This document shows positions 21,034-28,270 of a DNA stretch of 56,120 bases, in pieces. The notes under the pieces are model-generated. The model saw only the letters and a program-made list of their open reading frames with translations, was not told the DNA's origin and did no database searches. The first letter of the stretch is position 1. Each line of letters opens with the position of its first letter. The translations under genes were made by a program, and so were the position numbers. This stretch comes from a virus, in the IMG/VR virus record IMGVR_UViG_3300036759_000011, positions 1-56,120 of that record; one strand, 5' to 3'.

Positions 21034-23470
21034 ACATGCTATTTGTGATAAGTGCCCGCTGAAGAACAAATCTTTTGCGGCATCGACCGGGCCGACCGAT
21101 GCGAAGATCGCAGTCGTATCTAGATCGCCAGGTCATTACGAAGCTATCCGAGGTAAGAGTTTTTCGGGGCCAAGCGGGAGAATCCTGGATCATCTGCTCA
21201 AGATTCATGGAGTAGACAGGAAAGATGTATTTGCCACAAATGCCGTCTTGTGCCAAGCCGATGGTACAGAGCAGGGTTTCGGATTAGCTGTCGCTTGTTG
21301 CGAACCGCGTCTAAAGGCGGAAATCGCTAATGCTGATACTATCATTGCGGCTGGCAGAGAGGCAGCCTACAGCGTTCTAGGAGTTTCTAATGTAGGCCAG
21401 AATCGTGGCTATCCCCATTTCGTGCAAACGAATGGGAAGGCGCAACGTGTCATCGTTACTAACAATCCTGCTGTTGTGCTTAGGGACGACGCTACTTATC
21501 CTGAGCTTGTTCGTGATTTTCGATTGGCTATAGCACCACTACCAACTCCAAAGCTACCAAAAGTACGATTCACTGAGAACGTCGTAGAGGCGAGGGAATG
21601 GGTAGAACAAATACTTCCCACGCTGGTGCCTGGTACTCTACTGGCATCAGACCTTGAAACCAGGAGTGAGGGTGATGGAGCTTACAATAGAATTGTTTGT
21701 GCAGGTTTCTCCACAAGATCCGAACGTGCCATCGTTTTCGGAGAGTCGGTCTGTTACAATAATGATTTCCTCGGAAACTATCTCCGACGACTTTATGAAA
21801 TCCCTGGAATCTCTTACCTCTGGCATAACGGAAAATATGACGTCAAGGTATTACGAAGAGCCGGAATAAATGCGCGCGTCGATCATGATTCTATGCTTGT
21901 CAGTTGGTGTCTCGATGAGCGTCCTGGCGACCCTGATAGTGGTGCTGGCGGCCATTCGCTAGAATGGTTGCTAAAGGATGAACTAGGATGGCCGAAATAC
22001 GAGCCACCATCTGTGCGGCAGTTTAAGAAAGATGGTATCCTCGCGGATGCTAAAGCGCATGAGGAACTATACAAATACAACGGCCATGATACCGCAGGAA
22101 CTATCTCACTGTTCGAGGTTCTGAAGGAACGGGCCATCAATGACAACGTTTGGGAGAAACCATATCTCTCGCTGCTGATCCGCTTGAGTGAGGCGTTGGC
22201 TCGTACTGAGATGCAGGGTACTATCTACGATGCTGAGGAATCCTGCAACATTCTAGAGCGGGTCGTGTGGCCTAAACTGCGAGCACAGCGTGCCTATATG
22301 CGGGAGCTATGTGGTGTCAAGCTTCTGAATCCAAACTCGCCCAAGCAACTTGAGAAGCTGATGTATGATGATTGGGGGCTTCATCACAACCTCATCAGAT
22401 CAAACATTGAGCGAGTAGGCAAGCGATCCACCGACAAATTCGTTCGGGACGAGATTCTACAAGTAGGGTTTAATTGCAATGACTCGGTTCATCGAGAGAC
22501 TTTCAAACTATTTGTTGAAACCCTCGATCAATTTAAGGAACTTGACAAGCAGAGAGGAACCTATCTTGAGGGACTCGTCCTCAAGCGAAGTAAGGACGGA
22601 AGAATTTACACTGACTTTAAGATTCACGGAACTGAGTCCGGGAGGGTTAGTGGTAATAAGCCAAACCTACAAAACATCACAAGACCAAAAGACGGATTAC
22701 CAAATATCCGTAGTGCCTTCGTTCCAGACCCCGGATGTATTTTTGTCTCTGCTGACCTCTCTCAAGCTGAGCTTCGCGCAATTGCCGCACTCAGTGGTGA
22801 CGAACAACTTCAATCAGTTTACACCGATACAAGTAGGTCACTCCACAAAGAAGTTGCCACCCAATTCTATGGAAGTGATTACACCTACGAACAGTACGTT
22901 GTTGCAAAGAACATCAACTTTGGAGTGGCTTATTGGCAGAGTGCATACAGCTTCGCGCAGATGTATCATATCAGTCAGGAAGAAGCTCAGAATTTTATAG
23001 ACTACTGGTGGAACAGATTTCCGGCGGTGTGGGACTGGACTAAGCACATGGAAGCTTTGGTGCTTAAGAAAGGGGAGATTCAATCTCCGTTCGGTCACAA
23101 GCGCAGGTTCTATGTAATCCCACAGGATGAGTCCGCACGTATCCATGTGGTCAAGGAAGGCATTAACTTCCTACCGCAGAACATCGCCGCAAATATCACC
23201 AATTGGGCTTTGTGTGAATTCACCGAATGGTTAACTGCTACAAATAAATGGGACGTTATCAGCACGCGCATAACAGTCCATGATAGCATCCTTGTCAATT
23301 GTAAGCAGGCTTACGTACCAGAAGCTGTGAGTAAACTAAAAGAATGTCTGGAAACCGCACCGCAAAAAGCTCTTGGCTGGGAGTTTCCTTTTGTGGCGGA
23401 ATTCAGCGTCGGCTCTAATTGGGGCCAAATGGAAGATTACCATGAAAACGCTTACAGCAATTCACGGTGA
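21017..23470 (+). CDS. DNA polymerase I fused to a UDG-like N-terminal domain
   Basis: An 817-residue family A polymerase. Residues 1-170 resemble family 4 uracil-DNA glycosylases: CDKCPL, GKSFSGPSGRILDHLL, then FATNAVLCQ and ACCEPR give four cysteines for a possible Fe-S cluster. The usual GEAPG is replaced by SRSPG and the terminal HPS-type motif by NNPAVV, so glycosylase activity is doubtful. The 3'-5' exonuclease has SDLET (near 212) and YNGHDTAG. The polymerase has DLSQAELR (near 580), AKNINFGVAYW (near 631) and HDS (near 755, instead of HDE). No 5'-3' exonuclease domain. This is the replicative polymerase. Confidence 0.9.
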   Translation: MQPKAEHAICDKCPLKNKSFAASTGPTDAKIAVVSRSPGHYEAIRGKSFSGPSGRILDHLLKIHGVDRKDVFATNAVLCQADGTEQGFGLAVACCEPRLKAEIANADTIIAAGREAAYSVLGVSNVGQNRGYPHFVQTNGKAQRVIVTNNPAVVLRDDATYPELVRDFRLAIAPLPTPKLPKVRFTENVVEAREWVEQILPTLVPGTLLASDLETRSEGDGAYNRIVCAGFSTRSERAIVFGESVCYNNDFLGNYLRRLYEIPGISYLWHNGKYDVKVLRRAGINARVDHDSMLVSWCLDERPGDPDSGAGGHSLEWLLKDELGWPKYEPPSVRQFKKDGILADAKAHEELYKYNGHDTAGTISLFEVLKERAINDNVWEKPYLSLLIRLSEALARTEMQGTIYDAEESCNILERVVWPKLRAQRAYMRELCGVKLLNPNSPKQLEKLMYDDWGLHHNLIRSNIERVGKRSTDKFVRDEILQVGFNCNDSVHRETFKLFVETLDQFKELDKQRGTYLEGLVLKRSKDGRIYTDFKIHGTESGRVSGNKPNLQNITRPKDGLPNIRSAFVPDPGCIFVSADLSQAELRAIAALSGDEQLQSVYTDTSRSLHKEVATQFYGSDYTYEQYVVAKNINFGVAYWQSAYSFAQMYHISQEEAQNFIDYWWNRFPAVWDWTKHMEALVLKKGEIQSPFGHKRRFYVIPQDESARIHVVKEGINFLPQNIAANITNWALCEFTEWLTATNKWDVISTRITVHDSILVNCKQAYVPEAVSKLKECLETAPQKALGWEFPFVAEFSVGSNWGQMEDYHENAYSNSR

Positions 23471-23852
23471 AACTTGCATCGTGGACGATGATGTTTATGA
23501 GTGGGCTTCGCAAATAAGATGGTGTGTCAGTGGTGGATATTTTAAGTGCAGCTCCGGACGTCATAAACACAAGTATTTACACAGAATGATTATCGGAGAA
23601 ATTCCGGAAGGATTTGAGACAGATCACATCAACAGGAACAAGTTCGATAATCGCCGCGAGAATTTAAGAATCGTTACGCACGCCATAAATATGCGTAATA
23701 ATGCAGCCAAAAATGTTTTTTATGAAGTGAGAAAATGTAGATGGGTGGCTAGACTCAGGCGTGATTATAAATTTATCCGGCTGGGTACGTATAAAACCGA
23801 GGAAGAGGCTCTTGAAGTCGTCAGGAAATTCAAGGAAGGTGAACTTGAATGA
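23442..23852 (+). CDS. HNH homing endonuclease with AP2-like tail
   Basis: A 136-residue free-standing HNH enzyme overlapping the polymerase end by 29 bases. The core is YLHRMIIGEIPEGFETDHIN...NKFDNRRENLRIVTHAINMRN (catalytic His pair and Asn of the HNH_3 type). The C-terminal WVARLRRDYKFIRLGTYKTE, then EEALEVV, is an AP2-like DNA-binding repeat, typical of mobile phage endonucleases. It probably invaded the end of the polymerase gene. The gene is more AT-rich than its neighbours, supporting transfer. Confidence 0.88.
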   Translation: MKTLTAIHGETCIVDDDVYEWASQIRWCVSGGYFKCSSGRHKHKYLHRMIIGEIPEGFETDHINRNKFDNRRENLRIVTHAINMRNNAAKNVFYEVRKCRWVARLRRDYKFIRLGTYKTEEEALEVVRKFKEGELE

Positions 23853-24010
23853 GCATACCGGAAGCTTCTCCAGAACTGGACACTCTACTACAAGCGATAG
23901 TTCAAACGGTAACGGGTCAGCCAACTCAAGATAAATCATACGACGAGATGACAGCTATGCTCGTTCAGATGTGGCAAGACACTGAAGAGTACAGGCCACC
24001 TGCTGAATGA
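23849..24010 (+). CDS. Small hypothetical protein (53 aa)
   Basis: ATG 23849 overlaps the HNH stop (ATGA) and its own stop overlaps the RuvC-like start (ATGA). MSIPEASPELDTLLQAIVQTV... is acidic with one clear helix (YDEMTAMLVQMWQDTEEY). The double coupling argues that it is translated. Function unknown. Confidence 0.65.
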   Translation: MSIPEASPELDTLLQAIVQTVTGQPTQDKSYDEMTAMLVQMWQDTEEYRPPAE

Positions 24011-24492
24011 GAGTAATAGCAATTGATCCCGGCCTGATGACAGGCTATTGCTATGCTCGTGTTACGCCTGAGAATAAGGTAGAATTCTACCCATTCCAAA
24101 TGATGGATGAGGTTGACGATCTTTGGAATCGTCTACACGAATTCCACCCAAGATATATCATCTGCGAAGATTTTCAGTTTCGTGGTGGTCATCATCGTGC
24201 AGCTACGGGCATCAACTACTTTCCCATTCAACTGATAGGTGTAGCTCGTTTGTATGAACTGACTGCGCCACATCAAGTGGCCCTGTATTTGCAAAACCCC
24301 GCACAGGGTAAGAGCTATTACACGAACGCCGTGCTGAAGAAACGGGGGTATATACCACATGGCATGTTCACTAAAGTGGAACACGGAATCGATGCCACCA
24401 GACACCTTCTACAGTGGTTCACATTTGGCGCTGGATATCAATTCATTACCAACGAGCAGGATTTTGCTGTCAGGATGGACGAATGGTTATGA
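24007..24492 (+). CDS. RuvC-like Holliday junction resolvase
   Basis: A 161-residue RNase H-fold protein. MRVIAIDPGLMTGYCYA carries the first acidic residue of the DPG motif, IICEDFQFRGG the second, and VEHGIDATRHLLQW the third with a conserved His/Asp pair. These are the RuvC/poxvirus A22-like resolvase signatures found in actinophages. It should cut branched DNA produced by recombination before packaging. ATGA-coupled on both sides. Confidence 0.85.
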   Translation: MRVIAIDPGLMTGYCYARVTPENKVEFYPFQMMDEVDDLWNRLHEFHPRYIICEDFQFRGGHHRAATGINYFPIQLIGVARLYELTAPHQVALYLQNPAQGKSYYTNAVLKKRGYIPHGMFTKVEHGIDATRHLLQWFTFGAGYQFITNEQDFAVRMDEWL

Positions 24493-24683
24493 GTGAGTAC
24501 ACTGAAGAACAAGTCCACGAGGAAGGCGTGGTAGCCATTATCTTAGATAATATTCCAGACATATACATCTTGAACAATACTAGAATAGAGGAGGCCGAGC
24601 ATCCTACATCTGTTCTTGTTCTCGTTGATACTGATGACCGCATGTTCAAGGTTACAGTGACGACTGAAGAGGTAAAAGAATGA
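24489..24683 (+). CDS. Small acidic hypothetical protein (64 aa)
   Basis: ATG 24489 overlaps the resolvase stop. MSEYTEEQVHEEGVVAIILD... is strongly acidic with alternating strands (VAIILDNIPDIYIL, TSVLVLVDTDDRMFKVTV). Possibly a DNA-mimic-like beta protein, which is speculation. ATGA-coupled to the frameshift gene. Confidence 0.65.
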   Translation: MSEYTEEQVHEEGVVAIILDNIPDIYILNNTRIEEAEHPTSVLVLVDTDDRMFKVTVTTEEVKE

Positions 24684-24919
24684 GCGATATCGGAAGTCAA
24701 GATGGGATCACGGCTGCAATGAATCGGCTACGTGATCTTGACCCTAATGGTACTCTTCTGAAGAAGGGAGCGGATGGTAAGTGGCCTAGCATTAATACGC
24801 TAACTCAGCCACTAGAACAGTGGAAAGCATATGATAAGCTGGAGCGTAGTCAAACCATTCTCGTTGACGATCACGATTCGGGAGCTAGTAAAAACCCTTT
24901 CGCCGGGGCATCCTCGTAG
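24680..24919 (+). CDS. Early protein, zero-frame product of a -1 frameshift pair
   Basis: A 79-residue protein starting ATG 24680 (ATGA overlap): MSDIGSQDGITAAMNRLRDL ... PLEQWKAYDKLERSQ, acidic, partly helical, ending SKNPFAGASS. Codons 72-74 (AAC CCT TTC) contain two overlapping slippery heptamers followed by a hairpin. The downstream frame is open without any usable start, so a fraction of ribosomes should shift -1 and make a 307-residue fusion. Function of either form unknown. Confidence 0.7.
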   Translation: MSDIGSQDGITAAMNRLRDLDPNGTLLKKGADGKWPSINTLTQPLEQWKAYDKLERSQTILVDDHDSGASKNPFAGASS

Positions 24920-24926
24920 GGGATGC
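24892..24926 (+). promoter_or_regulatory. -1 programmed ribosomal frameshift site
   Basis: Zero-frame codons read AGT AAA AAC CCT TTC GCC. A-AAC-CCT (24892-24898) and C-CCT-TTC (24895-24901) both satisfy X-XXY-YYZ. Six bases later GCATCCTC (24908-24915) pairs with GGGGATGC (24919-24926; one G-T) around a GTA loop. The zero-frame TAG (24917-24919) lies at the loop and 3' arm. The -1 frame is open from AAA-CCC-TTT to 25602, and lacks ATG, GTG or TTG until ATG 25084. Confidence 0.8.
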
Positions 24927-25602
24927 TACTTCCAATTGTACTTTCGACGGTCACGATTTCTCATATCCTGGTGGGATTGGGGTACTCCTAGACAAGTTTA
25001 TCAACCACGGATATTACGCCGTTGCGGTTAAGTACGGGGAAAACCGTGGGGATGAATGGCTTAACGAGGCAGCCAAGCGTAATATGGCTATTGCTCTGTG
25101 GGACGATAAGCCAACTCAAGAGAAAGCTCAGGGTGCTGCCGGATATCTGACTAGAACGCTTGAGCAGTATCCCACAGATCACATGACCATGATGTATCTT
25201 CCTCAGATGGAAACTGCTGAGGAGTGTGCAGGTTGTATGGCGGGAGCTACTTGGGTTGCTATCAATACGGCTATATGGGTAGCCGTATTAACTAATTTGT
25301 TCAACGAGCGTACTAATTCAGAGATTGCGCCAACTTTGGCTGCACTTGGAATAGCCGCTCTAGCTGAAGTTTACCCAGCTGAGAACACAGCATGGTATGA
25401 CAAGCCAATAGACTACGAGAACGCAATGATTGCCGATTGCAAGCGTCTCGGCTATGAATTCGTGGTTCTCCTGTTAGGAGTCTACTGGGAATACGCACTC
25501 AGTCGTTTTCAGCCTCAAGAGCTGCCAGGCTCCTGGAATTATCTGGGAGAAACAATGACAGATAGGCAAGGTGATTGGAACGTCTACTTTTCTTCGACGT
25601 AA
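24901..25602 (+). CDS. Frameshift-encoded C-terminal domain (233 aa)
   Basis: In the -1 frame, codons from CGC 24901 run unbroken to TAA 25600-25602, giving 233 residues fused after residue 74 of the preceding protein. The stretch before the first ATG (25084) is protein-like: CTFDGHDFSYPGGIGVLLDK, FINHGYYAVAVKYGENRGDE. This shows that a start at 25084 would truncate a real domain. The rest includes KAQGAAGYLTRTLEQYP, ECAGCMAGATWVAINTAIWV (hydrophobic, possibly buried or membrane-associated) and IGAALAEVYPAE-like helices. No family is recognised. Confidence 0.65.
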   Translation, partial: RRGILVGDATSNCTFDGHDFSYPGGIGVLLDKFINHGYYAVAVKYGENRGDEWLNEAAKRNMAIALWDDKPTQEKAQGAAGYLTRTLEQYPTDHMTMMYLPQMETAEECAGCMAGATWVAINTAIWVAVLTNLFNERTNSEIAPTLAALGIAALAEVYPAENTAWYDKPIDYENAMIADCKRLGYEFVVLLLGVYWEYALSRFQPQELPGSWNYLGETMTDRQGDWNVYFSST

Positions 25603-25606
25603 AAAT

Positions 25607-25834
25607 ATGAAGCCTATGACCGATATTTTGGAAGATCCGGCGCTTCCTTTTATGATCGGTCGTTTGGTGGGAGCTTCGGAAATGGCATCTCACCTGATGA
25701 GAGTAGCTACTACCACTGACGAGGCACTAGCCAAGCAAGGGGAACTACTTCAGAAGGTTGTAGACTGGTTCTTTGATCCAGCCCACACACCCACGTCCGA
25801 ACAAGATACAAAGATCATACCTCCAAGATTGTAA
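25607..25834 (+). CDS. Small hypothetical protein (75 aa)
   Basis: ATG 25607 follows the previous stop by 4 bases; no strong ribosome binding site. MKPMTDILEDPALPFMIGRL, then helices VGASEMASHLMRVATTTDEA and LAKQGELLQKVVDWFFDP. TAATG-coupled to the next gene. Function unknown. Confidence 0.6.
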   Translation: MKPMTDILEDPALPFMIGRLVGASEMASHLMRVATTTDEALAKQGELLQKVVDWFFDPAHTPTSEQDTKIIPPRL

Positions 25835-26133
25835 TGTTCGCTTGGCTTGATAAAGAAGGTAATACGATCACCCCCGAGGAATGGTCAAAGCTTCAGAACG
25901 ATAGAGATTATCGGATAATCAAGCAGGAGCACGTTGGCCCTTATTGGGTATCAACCGTTTGGTTAGGAATTTATAGCAATCTTGATGGGCCACCAGAAAT
26001 TTTCGAGACGATGGTATTCAACAACAAAAATTACGGTGAAGATCAGTGGCGCTATACTACTCTTGAAGATGCGACAGCGGGCCACGAAAGAGTTTGTGAA
26101 GAAGTCCGTCTAATTATGGCAGCCACAACATAG
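25834..26133 (+). CDS. Conserved actinophage protein of unknown function (99 aa)
   Basis: A 99-residue protein with GPYWVSTVWLGIYSNLDGPP followed by EIFETMVF and a WRYTTLEDATAGHERVCEEV end. The VSTVWLG...G-P-P-x-I-F-E-T-M-V-F signature and the A-x-x-G-H-E-x-x helix recur in a widespread actinophage small-protein family of unknown function. It is the last gene before the transglycosylase. Its presence supports an actinobacterial host. Confidence 0.75.
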   Translation: MFAWLDKEGNTITPEEWSKLQNDRDYRIIKQEHVGPYWVSTVWLGIYSNLDGPPEIFETMVFNNKNYGEDQWRYTTLEDATAGHERVCEEVRLIMAATT

Positions 26134-26140
26134 GGGGAAA

Positions 26141-26192
26141 GGAGGTGATACAAAGATAAACAACTGGCAATACCTCCGCACATACTCGGAGG
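26141..26192 (+). promoter_or_regulatory. Shine-Dalgarno switch-like inverted repeats
   Basis: AAAGGAGGTGAT (around 26138-26149) is an ideal Shine-Dalgarno sequence with no usable start codon right after it. GGAGGT (26141-26146) can pair with ACCTCC (26172-26177), and CCTCCG (26173-26178) can instead pair with CGGAGG (26187-26192), so two structures compete. A 17-codon frame starting at ATA 26156 lies between them. The element may regulate the lysis-type gene at 26224. Confidence 0.4.
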
Positions 26193-26223
26193 AATCCAGT
26201 AAGCTATAAAAGGGAGACGACCC

Positions 26224-26544
26224 TTGCATAGACTGCTTGTACTAACCGCGCTCCTACTCGCCCTAGTAGGGGCGACGGGAACAGAAGCAGCACTAGCACA
26301 AAGGCAGGACTACGTTACAAATGGTCTATTATGCATACACAGGTACGAAGGTAGCTGGACAGATCCAGGAGCACCATATTACGGCGGGCTCCAGTTTTCT
26401 CTCTCGACTTGGCGTTCGGTGGGAGGCAGGGGTTACCCACACCAAGCGTCTATAGCAGAACAGATGTATAGGGGTAGACTTCTTTATTTGAGGAGCGGAT
26501 GGGGCCAGTGGCCGGTAACTTCTCGGATGTGCGGATTGCGTTAG
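26224..26544 (+). CDS. Secreted Rpf-like transglycosylase
   Basis: A 106-residue protein starting at TTG 26224 with AAAAGGGAG upstream. A signal peptide (MHRLLVLTALLLALVGATGT) likely cleaved after ALA precedes a small lysozyme-fold domain: LLCIHRYEGSWTDPGAPYYG, GLQFSLSTWRSVGG, AEQMYRGRLLYLRSGWGQWP. The E in HRYEGSW and the GGLQF loop match the transglycosylase-like domain of actinobacterial resuscitation-promoting factors. It probably cuts peptidoglycan during exit or cell-wall remodelling, and it points to an actinobacterial host. Confidence 0.85.
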   Translation: MHRLLVLTALLLALVGATGTEAALAQRQDYVTNGLLCIHRYEGSWTDPGAPYYGGLQFSLSTWRSVGGRGYPHQASIAEQMYRGRLLYLRSGWGQWPVTSRMCGLR

Positions 26545-26699
26545 GATATTTGGCAGGTATTATAGATGGTGAAGGCTCTATATCCTGCACATCTCGCAAC
26601 ATGCAATATTGGCTAAAGAAATACGATCTAACTCTAAATAGCCAAGACATTAAGAAATCCAAAGGAAGGAAGATTCTCAAGGAGTTGGGCTTGATTTGA
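26499..26699 (+). pseudogene. LAGLIDADG homing endonuclease remnant
   Basis: A 66-residue frame from ATG 26499 overlapping the transglycosylase end by 46 bases. LGYLAGIIDGEGSIS (near residues 15-29) is a textbook LAGLIDADG motif. Functional enzymes carry at least about 130 more residues with DNA-binding strands and a second motif or dimer interface. Here only WLKKYDLTLNSQDIKKSKGR and KILKELGLI follow before the stop. It is a degraded mobile element left at the end of the early block. Confidence 0.65.
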
Positions 26700-26704
26700 C
26701 AAAA

Positions 26705-26757
26705 AGATAAGGCCCCTCCCGGAGCCTTACATCTTACAACCAGGAGGGGCCTTATCT
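26705..26757 (-). terminator. Convergent terminator, U-tract on the minus strand
   Basis: AGATAAGGCCCCTCC (26705-26719) pairs perfectly over 15 bp with 26743-26757. On the minus strand the stem is followed by TTTTTG, so it should stop the late transcript; on the plus strand it lacks a T-run but can still stall early transcripts, which converge here. Confidence 0.75.
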
Positions 26758-26800
26758 ACTGGTCAGCCTGCTCGACAGACTCTTCAGGCGACAAAATAAA

Positions 26801-27034
26801 TCACCCCCCTTCTGACTCAACGGGAGTTTCAGCTGCGGCAATCCCCCAGGCACCAACGACCAAAGCAATCATGGATAGTAACCATACCATCCACACATCA
26901 TCTTTCCAGATGTATGTGAGCGGCATACCGGGGACGATCGTTAGGATAATTATCCATGCTGCTACAGAACGTCTGGTTCTGGCGGAGAATTTACCAGCTA
27001 GCCAGTCTCCGGGTTTATAAAAAAGGGTTTTCAT
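26801..27034 (-). CDS. Two-helix membrane protein, holin candidate
   Basis: A 77-residue protein, last gene of the late operon. A basic N-terminus (YKPGDWLAGKFSARTRRS) is followed by hydrophobic helices VAAWIIILTIVPGMPLTYIW and VWMVWLLSMIALVVGAWGI and an acidic tail (ETPVESEGG). Two transmembrane segments with a charged tail downstream of an endolysin fit a class II holin, but the distance to the endolysin leaves other membrane roles open. Its ATG shares two bases with the ATG of the plus-strand gene at 27033. Confidence 0.65.
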   Translation of the reverse strand: MKTLFYKPGDWLAGKFSARTRRSVAAWIIILTIVPGMPLTYIWKDDVWMVWLLSMIALVVGAWGIAAAETPVESEGG

Positions 27035-27206
27035 GGCACGAATATATCAACCACTTGAGATAGATCGTCCGATAGAATTAGAAATACTCAAAGATGCTTT
27101 GGTAGAATACATGAAGCATCCAGAAGTATTCCGTTCTACTTTGTTCGATGATGCCGCTCGACTCTTGAATAGGATTAAAGTTATAGAATATACTGCCAGA
27201 TTGTAA
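27033..27206 (+). CDS. Small plus-strand protein within the late region (57 aa)
   Basis: ATG 27033 to TAA 27206, AAAGGG 6 bases upstream. MARIYQPLEIDRPIELEILK, DALVEYMKHPEVFRST and LLNRIKVIEYTARL are helical and charged. It is back to back with the holin candidate (CATG shared) and followed by its own terminator, so it forms an independent single-gene unit. Function unknown. Confidence 0.6.
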   Translation: MARIYQPLEIDRPIELEILKDALVEYMKHPEVFRSTLFDDAARLLNRIKVIEYTARL

Positions 27207-27209
27207 AGC

Positions 27210-27257
27210 GTTGGGGGCGTGTGGTATGCCGGGAGAGAGAACGGCCACGCCCCCAAC
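27210..27257 (+). terminator. Terminator of the plus-strand single gene
   Basis: GTTGGGGGCGTG (27210-27221) pairs perfectly with CACGCCCCCAAC (27246-27257) and is followed by ATTTTG. It starts 4 bases after the stop codon. Confidence 0.7.
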
Positions 27258-27271
27258 ATTTTGAAAGCAAT

Positions 27272-27311
27272 GTGGGAGGGATGGTTCAGCGGCCTTCCCC
27301 ATCCCTCCCAC
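27272..27311 (-). terminator. Terminator-like hairpin after the collagen-like gene
   Basis: GTGGGAGGGATGG (27272-27284) pairs perfectly over 13 bp with 27299-27311, 16 bases past the collagen-like gene's stop on the minus strand. The U-tract is weak (ATTGCTTT). It may reduce rather than stop readthrough into the holin candidate. Confidence 0.55.
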
Positions 27312-27326
27312 GCTACTTCGCGTGAT

Positions 27327-28067
27327 TTACTGTACGCAAGTGAATAAAGTTTCTTTCCCGCCCGCGGCATTTACTGTGACAGTTCTTAATGTAAACCCTG
27401 GGGGACAATTCAATACTCCTACTGCTGGTTCACCTTTTGGCCCTGGTGGGCCTGGTGGGCCTGGTGGGCCTGGTGGGCCTGGTGGGCCTGGTGGGCCTGG
27501 TATTCCTACACCTTGTCCAGATTTTCCTTGTGGGCCTTGAGGCCCTTGAGGCCCAGGTGGCCCTTGTGGCCCAGGTGTACCACTACCACTAGATCCGTTA
27601 CTACCGTTACTACCCTGTGGCCCCGGTGATCCTGGTGGCCCTTGTTCACCTTGCTTGCCAGGTAATCCCTGTGGGCCTTGAATTCCGCGTTCTCCCGTTT
27701 TACCGCGTGGGCCTTGTGTTCCACGCTCACCACGTTTGCCTTGCTTACCCTGTTCGCCGCGTAATCCACGTAGCCCTCGTTCACCACGCAATCCCTGTGC
27801 GCCTTGAGCGCCACGTTTACCAGTTAAGCCTTTAATACCCTGTAGCCCTTGTATGCCCTGCTTACCTTTTTGGCCCTGTTGTCCAGTATTACCTTCTTGT
27901 CCAGGTGGGCCAGGCGGGCCTGGTATTGGATTGTGTACGGTAATAGTGGTTGTAATCTTTTGACCGTGATTGCTAGAAGCAAAGATTCCTGAAGCCGCTA
28001 TAAATCCCGCCGCGAGGAAGAATAAAACAACAGCTACGAAAAACGTTCTATTCGAGCTAAGTTTCAT
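27327..28067 (-). CDS. Membrane-anchored collagen-like protein
   Basis: A 246-residue protein. Residues about 8-28 form an N-terminal transmembrane or signal segment ([20 protein letters not shown]). Residues 50-215 are Gly-X-Y triplets, including [16 protein letters not shown] and a terminal run of GPP triplets. A short C-terminal domain with two cysteines follows ([19 protein letters not shown]). Collagen-like repeats in phages normally occur in fibres without a membrane helix. The hydrophobic start suggests a host-envelope protein expressed late or a virion protein with a signal anchor. Confidence 0.8.
   Translation of the reverse strand: MKLSSNRTFFVAVVLFFLAAGFIAASGIFASSNHGQKITTTITVHNPIPGPPGPPGQEGNTGQQGQKGKQGIQGLQGIKGLTGKRGAQGAQGLRGERGLRGLRGEQGKQGKRGERGTQGPRGKTGERGIQGPQGLPGKQGEQGPPGSPGPQGSNGSNGSSGSGTPGPQGPPGPQGPQGPQGKSGQGVGIPGPPGPPGPPGPPGPPGPPGPKGEPAVGVLNCPPGFTLRTVTVNAAGGKETLFTCVQ
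27445..27498. repeat. Six tandem copies of GGTGGGCCT
   Basis: A 9-base unit repeated six times without change encodes consecutive Gly-Pro-Pro triplets on the minus strand. Such perfect arrays change length by slippage, so the collagen stalk is likely polymorphic. Confidence 0.9.
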
Positions 28068-28270
28068 TTTTCCATACGGAGCCTATGTAATTCTTCGGCT
28101 ACCGCTTCCGATTCCTCTCTGGCTGCTTTTAGTTTCTTCTCGCATTCCTCGCTTGATTCGTGTCTAGCCTTAACGAGAGCAGAGTAAGCCATTAGACACC
28201 CACCCGTTGCTGTGATAATCGCGGCAATCCCGGTGAGTACAACGTCCCACGGTATTTCACTCAGCAACAC
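28064..28270 (-). CDS. Small membrane protein with coiled-coil tail, holin candidate
   Basis: I start at GTG 28270 (overlapping the endolysin stop by 14 bases); longer forms in frame would run deep into the endolysin gene. The 68 residues contain one hydrophobic helix ([20 protein letters not shown]) then a charged coiled coil ([20 protein letters not shown]). One transmembrane helix plus a charged C-terminal helix, directly after the endolysin, is the usual pattern of actinophage second holins. Confidence 0.6.
   Translation of the reverse strand: MLLSEIPWDVVLTGIAAIITATGGCLMAYSALVKARHESSEECEKKLKAAREESEAVAEELHRLRMEK

Noticed and set aside
27445-27498. CRISPR-like array of GGTGGGCCT units
   Set aside because: The units are contiguous 9-mers without spacers and encode Gly-Pro-Pro, so they are a collagen repeat.
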